From an uncultured Alphaproteobacteria bacterium (GTDB lineage: Bacteria > Pseudomonadota > Alphaproteobacteria > Parvibaculales > Parvibaculaceae), in contig CAISYL010000041.1 in the NCBI GenBank assembly GCA_903889655.1, positions 1 through 37,414 of the forward strand: a stretch of DNA of 37,414 nucleotides, in the 5' to 3' direction. How positions within the stretch are numbered: position 1 is the stretch's first letter; each line of letters starts with the position of its first letter. The notes beneath the pieces were generated by a model. The model had not been told where the DNA came from and made no database searches. It saw nothing but the letters and a program-made list of their open reading frames with translations. Of this stretch, positions 33,912 through 37,414 are shown piece by piece. The position numbers and the translations under genes were made by a program.

Positions 33912-35141
33912 ATGGTAGGGCGGGGCCGCAGCATTAGAATACTCATTCATGGCATGAACTACGCGCCCGAGATGCTGGGCGTGGGCCGCTACACCGGCGA
34001 TCTCGGCCGCCACCTCGCGGCCCGGGGGAACGACGTCGACGTCGTGACGGCGCCGCCGCATTACCCCGGGTGGCGAATATGGCCCGGCTTTCGCATCGGT
34101 TGGTACCAGCATGAGATATTGAATGGCACGCGCGTCACCAGATGCCCGCTGCTCGTTCGATCCAGAATGGCGGGGATATGGCGACTGCTCGCGCCGCTGA
34201 GTTTCGCACTGAGCGCCGGTCCGGTCGTCCTGTGGCACGCCTTGCGGAAGAGGCCGGACGTCATTCTCTGCGTCGAGCCGAGTCTTTTCTGCGCCCCGGC
34301 CGCCTTGCTCGCGAGCCGATTGACCGGAGCAAAAGCTGTGCTTCACATCCAGGACCTCGAGATCGACGCCGCCTTCGCGGTCGGGCATCTCAAGCATCGC
34401 TGGCTGCAACGCCTTGCAAGCCGATTCGAGGAGGCCTGTCTGAAACGTTTCGATACCGTCGTGACGATTTCCGAGCGAATGAAAGAGAAAATTCTTGAGA
34501 AAGGGGTCGAGCAATCGCGGCTCCGGATCATTCGCAACTGGGTCGACCTGGCCCAGATACGTTTTCTCGACGGCCCCAACAGCTACCGCCAGACGCTCGC
34601 CATCCCGGCGGAACGCTTTGTCGTTCTCTATTCCGGCAATGTCGGTCTGAAGCAGGCTCTTCACGTGCTCCTCGATGCCGCTCGATATCTCGTCGACGAA
34701 CCGTCCATTGTCTTCGTCATCTCCGGCGACGGCCCGGAAAAGGACGAACTCATGCGCAGATATTCGGCGCTCGGAAACGTCGTCTTTCTGCCCACGCAAC
34801 CTGAGCAGAAACTCTGCGAGCTGCTCAACCTGGCGGACCTGCACGTCATTCCCCAGGACGCCAAGGCGGCCGATCTGGTATTGCCCTCGAAACTCGGCGG
34901 AATTCTGGCGAGCGGGAGACAGGTTCTGATCACCGCCAATCCCGGAACGGAACTTCACACCTTTTTGCGCGATACCGCCATGATCGTGCCCGCCGGGGAT
35001 TCGCAGCAACTGGCCGACGCGATCCGCAGGGCGTCCAGGGAACGCAAGCCCGTACCCGCCGAAGAGTTTCAACGCCTGCTGGCGCAACTCGATTCGAGAT
35101 CAAATCTTTCTGCTTTCGAAGCGGTTCTGGGACCCACGTAA
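33912..35141 (+). CDS. wcaI: WcaI-type colanic acid glycosyltransferase
   Basis: 409 aa from ATG 33912, close to the 407 residues of E. coli WcaI; the ribosome-binding site is weak. Similarity runs the full length: ILIHGMNYAPEMLGVGRYTG, VDVVTAPPHYPGW, CVEPSLFCAPAALLASRLTG, AVLHIQDLEIDAAFAVG, RFEEACLKRFDTVVTISERM, KILEKGV-type helix, RNWVDLAQI, VLYSGNVGLKQALHVLLDAA, and the C-terminal ADLVLPSKLGGILASGRQVL. WcaI is a GT4 enzyme, thought to add an early sugar (often fucose) in colanic acid assembly. It opens a plus-strand series with the broken GT4 gene, a GT2 and a FkbM gene. Confidence 0.92.
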   Translation: MVGRGRSIRILIHGMNYAPEMLGVGRYTGDLGRHLAARGNDVDVVTAPPHYPGWRIWPGFRIGWYQHEILNGTRVTRCPLLVRSRMAGIWRLLAPLSFALSAGPVVLWHALRKRPDVILCVEPSLFCAPAALLASRLTGAKAVLHIQDLEIDAAFAVGHLKHRWLQRLASRFEEACLKRFDTVVTISERMKEKILEKGVEQSRLRIIRNWVDLAQIRFLDGPNSYRQTLAIPAERFVVLYSGNVGLKQALHVLLDAARYLVDEPSIVFVISGDGPEKDELMRRYSALGNVVFLPTQPEQKLCELLNLADLHVIPQDAKAADLVLPSKLGGILASGRQVLITANPGTELHTFLRDTAMIVPAGDSQQLADAIRRASRERKPVPAEEFQRLLAQLDSRSNLSAFEAVLGPT

Positions 35142-35205
35142 AGCCATGCCCGATCACGAGAACGCCATGCAGACGGTTCGCGACGGACGGAGAAGGGACA
35201 AACGC

Positions 35206-36381
35206 TTGAAGCCGATGCGTATAGCGCATGTCATAGCCGGCCTATCCGCCGAGAGCGGCGGGCCCTCTACCGTCTGTCTGGAGATGGCCCGGTGGCAGAC
35301 GCTCCTCGGCGCTCCCTGCACAATATTGACGGTACGACACGAGGGACCCTCCTTCGACGTGCAGCCGGCTCTGAACGCGGGGGTCTCGCTCATCTAACTG
35401 GAACCGACAGGGCCGAAGAAATTCAGCGAGAAATTCAGATATGCGTCCGGCCTCGGCCCCTGGCTGACAGAGCACGGTTCGCAGTTCGATCTGTTCGTCC
35501 TTCACGGTTCCTATCAATATCCGGCGCTGCGCGCTTCGCTGTTCTGCAGGCGCCGGAACAAGCCTTATATATTCACCCCGCATGGCTCTCTGGACCCTGC
35601 GGTACGCCGGAAGCACGCGATCCGCAACCGGTTCATCGACATGCTTTATAACGACAGCATCATAGGGCACGCGGCCGCATGGCATTTCACGAGCATGGAG
35701 GAAAGACTTGCCTGCGAACGGCCGATCTGGCGGAGCTCCTTCATCGAACCACTCGGCATCGACATCGACGCGATCGTCCCCGGTCCACGGCGGAATGACT
35801 TTCGGCAACGCCACGGAATCCCCGCCGATGCGGCTCTGTTTCTCTTCCTGTCGCGGATCACGCGGAAGAAGGGCATCGATATCCTGCTTGAAGCTTTTCG
35901 CCGGCTGTCGACCGAGATTCCGGGCGTCCATCTCGCACTCTGCGGTCCCATGGATGCCGATCTGATACCCATCGTCAGAAGCGCGGTGGAAGAGACGGGC
36001 AGCCGGATCGTTACACCGGGACTGCTGCTCGGCGAGGAGAAGCGCGCGGCCTTTCTCGATGCAGATTATTTTGTACTGCCTACATACTCCGAAAATTTCG
36101 GTGTCGCCGTCCTCGAGGCGCTGGCTCATGGTCTGCCGGTCATCACCACAACAGGCATGAACATTCATGCAACGCTTGCGCAAAGCGGCAGGGTGAAGAT
36201 CATCGAACCTGAAGCCCACGCACTATATGCGACGATGCGCGACGTTATCGTTAATGGCTGGGTTCCAGGCGAAAGCGTCGAAAAGACGAGGGCATGGCTT
36301 CAGGATCGTTTTTCCTGGAAAATACGCGCGGAACATCTGTTGCATCACTATGAGACCGCCATGAGCCGGAGCCAGCCATGA
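35206..36381 (+). pseudogene. GT4 glycosyltransferase interrupted by an in-frame stop codon
   Basis: A single GT4 reading frame, likely starting at TTG 35206 (AGAAGGGA at 35191-35198 is a good ribosome-binding site; ATG 35215 and ATG 35146 are alternatives), is cut by TAA at 35395-35397. Before the stop: MRIAHVIAGLSAESGGPSTV, the normal GT4 N-terminus. After it, in the same frame and without loss of family sequence: FDLFVLHGSYQYPALRASLF, FTPHGSLDPAVRRKHAIRN, FLSRITRKKGIDILLEAFRR and YSENFGVAVLEALAHGLPVI. Nothing but one codon is wrong, so this is a point nonsense mutation, a sequencing error or a readthrough site. The first in-frame ATG after the stop is 35641, which would yield a 246-residue protein with only the donor-binding half. 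It overlaps the next gene by 4 bp. Confidence 0.82.
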
Positions 36382-37211
36382 TGCTTGCCGCGATCATCCT
36401 TTCGAAAGACGAGGAGGAAAATATCGGCCGGGCGATCGACTCGCTGCTCGCGGCCGGCGCGGCGGTCTTCGTTGTGGACAGCGGCAGCACGGACAAAACG
36501 GTGCAAATTGCCCGCGAGAAAAACTGCACGGTCGCGCAGCGTGCCTGGACGAATTACGCGGATCAATTCTCCTGGGCGATCGCGAACTGTCCTTTCGAGG
36601 CGGACTGGTATTGCCGGCTCGACGCCGACGAATATCTGACGGTCGAACTCATCGATGAATTGAGAGCTTTGCTGCCCACACTGCCGTCGGCGGTGGCGGG
36701 CCTCAACGTCAAGCGTCGGGTTGTTTTTCTCGGCAGATGGATCCGTCATGGCGGCGTCTATCCGATCTGGAACATTCGGTTCTGGCGCCGGGGGCAAGGT
36801 CGTATAGAAGGCAATATGGACGAGCACATCGTCGTCAATTCGGGCGATGTGCTCAGGCTTCAGAACGATCTGGTCGACGACAACCAGAAAGACCTGACCT
36901 TCTGGATCGGCAAGCACAATTATTATGCAACACGCGAGGCCGAGGATGCGCTGGCGAAGAATCATGGCGACTTTCGCGATCTGACGGATGTCCAACGGAC
37001 GCGCCGCTTCCTGAAGACGAACGTCTTTTATCGAGTGCCTATGTTCCTGCGCGCGTTTCTCTACTGGATTTACCGCTATATCGTGCGTCTCGGTTTTTTG
37101 GACGGCACGAGCGGCTATCTCTACCATTTTTTACAGGCTTATTGGTACCGTACCCTTGTCGATGCGAAGATCCGGGAAGCCGTCATGAAGATGAAACGCG
37201 AGGCTCAGTGA
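36378..37211 (+). CDS. GT2 family glycosyltransferase (WaaE/LgtF-like)
   Basis: 277 aa; its ATG (36378) overlaps the previous stop as ATGA. The GT-A core is MMLAAIILSKDEEENIGRAI, VFVVDSGSTDKTVQIA with the nucleotide-binding Asp, WTNYADQFSWAIANC and DWYCRLDADEYLT, where DAD is the metal-binding motif. The KDEEENIGRAIDSL and VDSGSTDKT pieces fit the WaaE/KdtX/LgtF beta-glycosyltransferase subfamily. The C-terminal part has KHNYYATREAEDALAK and an aromatic/hydrophobic stretch (VPMFLRAFLYWIYRYIVRLG) that may associate with the membrane. It would add a hexose or heptose; the donor is not known. Confidence 0.88.
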   Translation: MMLAAIILSKDEEENIGRAIDSLLAAGAAVFVVDSGSTDKTVQIAREKNCTVAQRAWTNYADQFSWAIANCPFEADWYCRLDADEYLTVELIDELRALLPTLPSAVAGLNVKRRVVFLGRWIRHGGVYPIWNIRFWRRGQGRIEGNMDEHIVVNSGDVLRLQNDLVDDNQKDLTFWIGKHNYYATREAEDALAKNHGDFRDLTDVQRTRRFLKTNVFYRVPMFLRAFLYWIYRYIVRLGFLDGTSGYLYHFLQAYWYRTLVDAKIREAVMKMKREAQ

Positions 37212-37414
37212 ACCTCATAAAGATAAAGAAGGCGATCCGTGCGCTCTTCTGGCGTCGGGATTTGCGCGCCTTGCGCTACGGCGTTGCCGCCTCGGCGGAG
37301 CACAGCGCCTGCCTGCGCCGGCTCAAAGGCATCCGGACGCTCGTCGACATCGGGGCGAACAAGGGGCAGTTTGCGCTTGAGGCGACGAAATGGCACGACG
37401 CGACGGTCATCGCC
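37208..37414 (+). CDS. FkbM family methyltransferase (3' end outside window)
   Basis: The frame opens with GTG 37208, overlapping the previous stop (GTGA), and runs to the end of the window (69 codons). After MNLIKIKKAIRALFWRRDLR comes a linker and then TLVDIGANKGQFALEATKW, the SAM-binding motif I of FkbM-type methyltransferases (VDIGANxGxF). FkbM enzymes O-methylate sugars or polyketides. It is the last visible gene of the WcaI-series operon. Only the N-terminal quarter is visible, so its specificity cannot be judged. Confidence 0.8.
   Translation, partial: MNLIKIKKAIRALFWRRDLRALRYGVAASAEHSACLRRLKGIRTLVDIGANKGQFALEATKWHDATVIA

Noticed and set aside
1-37414. CRISPR arrays, tRNA genes, IS elements or phage integration sites
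   Set aside because: I saw no regularly spaced repeats, cloverleaf-like sequences, transposase or integrase motifs, or att-like duplications on either strand. The tailspike-like tags in two proteins are not accompanied by other phage genes.

Overview
The window is one dense surface-polysaccharide locus from a high-GC Gram-negative bacterium. Codon use, start-codon use (several GTG and TTG starts) and the gene families suggest an alphaproteobacterium, perhaps of the Hyphomicrobiales/Rhodobiaceae type. No rRNA, tRNA or marker gene is present to fix the genus. About 30 genes are packed almost without gaps, many with 4-bp ATGA/GTGA overlaps. I see no IS element, CRISPR array, tRNA or integrase.

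Layout. (A) 1-4718, plus strand: end of an O-antigen polymerase/ligase-like membrane protein, a WcaC-like glycosyltransferase, an exported beta-helix protein and a pyruvyltransferase-family protein. (B) 11954-4720, minus strand: GT4 glycosyltransferase, gmd, fcl, Wzx flippase, WcaL-type glycosyltransferase and an HprK-like P-loop protein. (C) 12207-15572, plus strand: a signalling-type block made of a short anti-sigma-like protein without its sigma factor, a single-pass membrane protein with a peptidoglycan-binding domain, and a tail-anchored winged-helix regulator with a degenerate receiver domain. (D) 15726-21026, plus strand: glycosyltransferase, galU, ugd and a second O-antigen polymerase/ligase. 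(E) 21059-23278: a divergent pair, periplasmic FecR-domain protein and TPR/outer-membrane beta-barrel protein. (F) 23453-24592: WecE-type sugar aminotransferase. (G) 29641-24636, minus strand: second fcl, a divergent second gmd, WcaJ-type initiating phosphotransferase and galE. (H) 30012-33694: methyltransferase, a tailspike-like beta-helix protein and a third gmd. (I) 33912-37414, plus strand: WcaI-type glycosyltransferase, a GT4 gene broken by an in-frame stop, a GT2 glycosyltransferase and the start of a FkbM-family methyltransferase.

How it works together (inference from families): GalU, Ugd and GalE would supply UDP-Glc, UDP-GlcA and UDP-Gal; Gmd and Fcl would supply GDP-L-fucose; WecE would supply a 4-amino-4,6-dideoxy sugar. 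WcaJ would load the first hexose-1-phosphate on undecaprenyl phosphate, six or more glycosyltransferases would extend it, a WcaK-like enzyme would add pyruvate, Wzx would flip the unit and Wzy would polymerise it. The gene content (WcaC, WcaI, WcaJ, WcaK, WcaL, WzxC, Gmd and Fcl homologues plus a beta-helix protein) closely resembles enterobacterial colanic acid, so a fucose-containing, acidic, pyruvylated exopolysaccharide is the best guess. Wza/Wzc-type export genes are not in the window.

The most unusual parts are the two Tat-type exported beta-helix proteins carrying phage tailspike-like sequence tags, the membrane-tethered regulator block in the middle, the HprK-like protein, the three non-equivalent gmd copies and the nonsense-interrupted glycosyltransferase.
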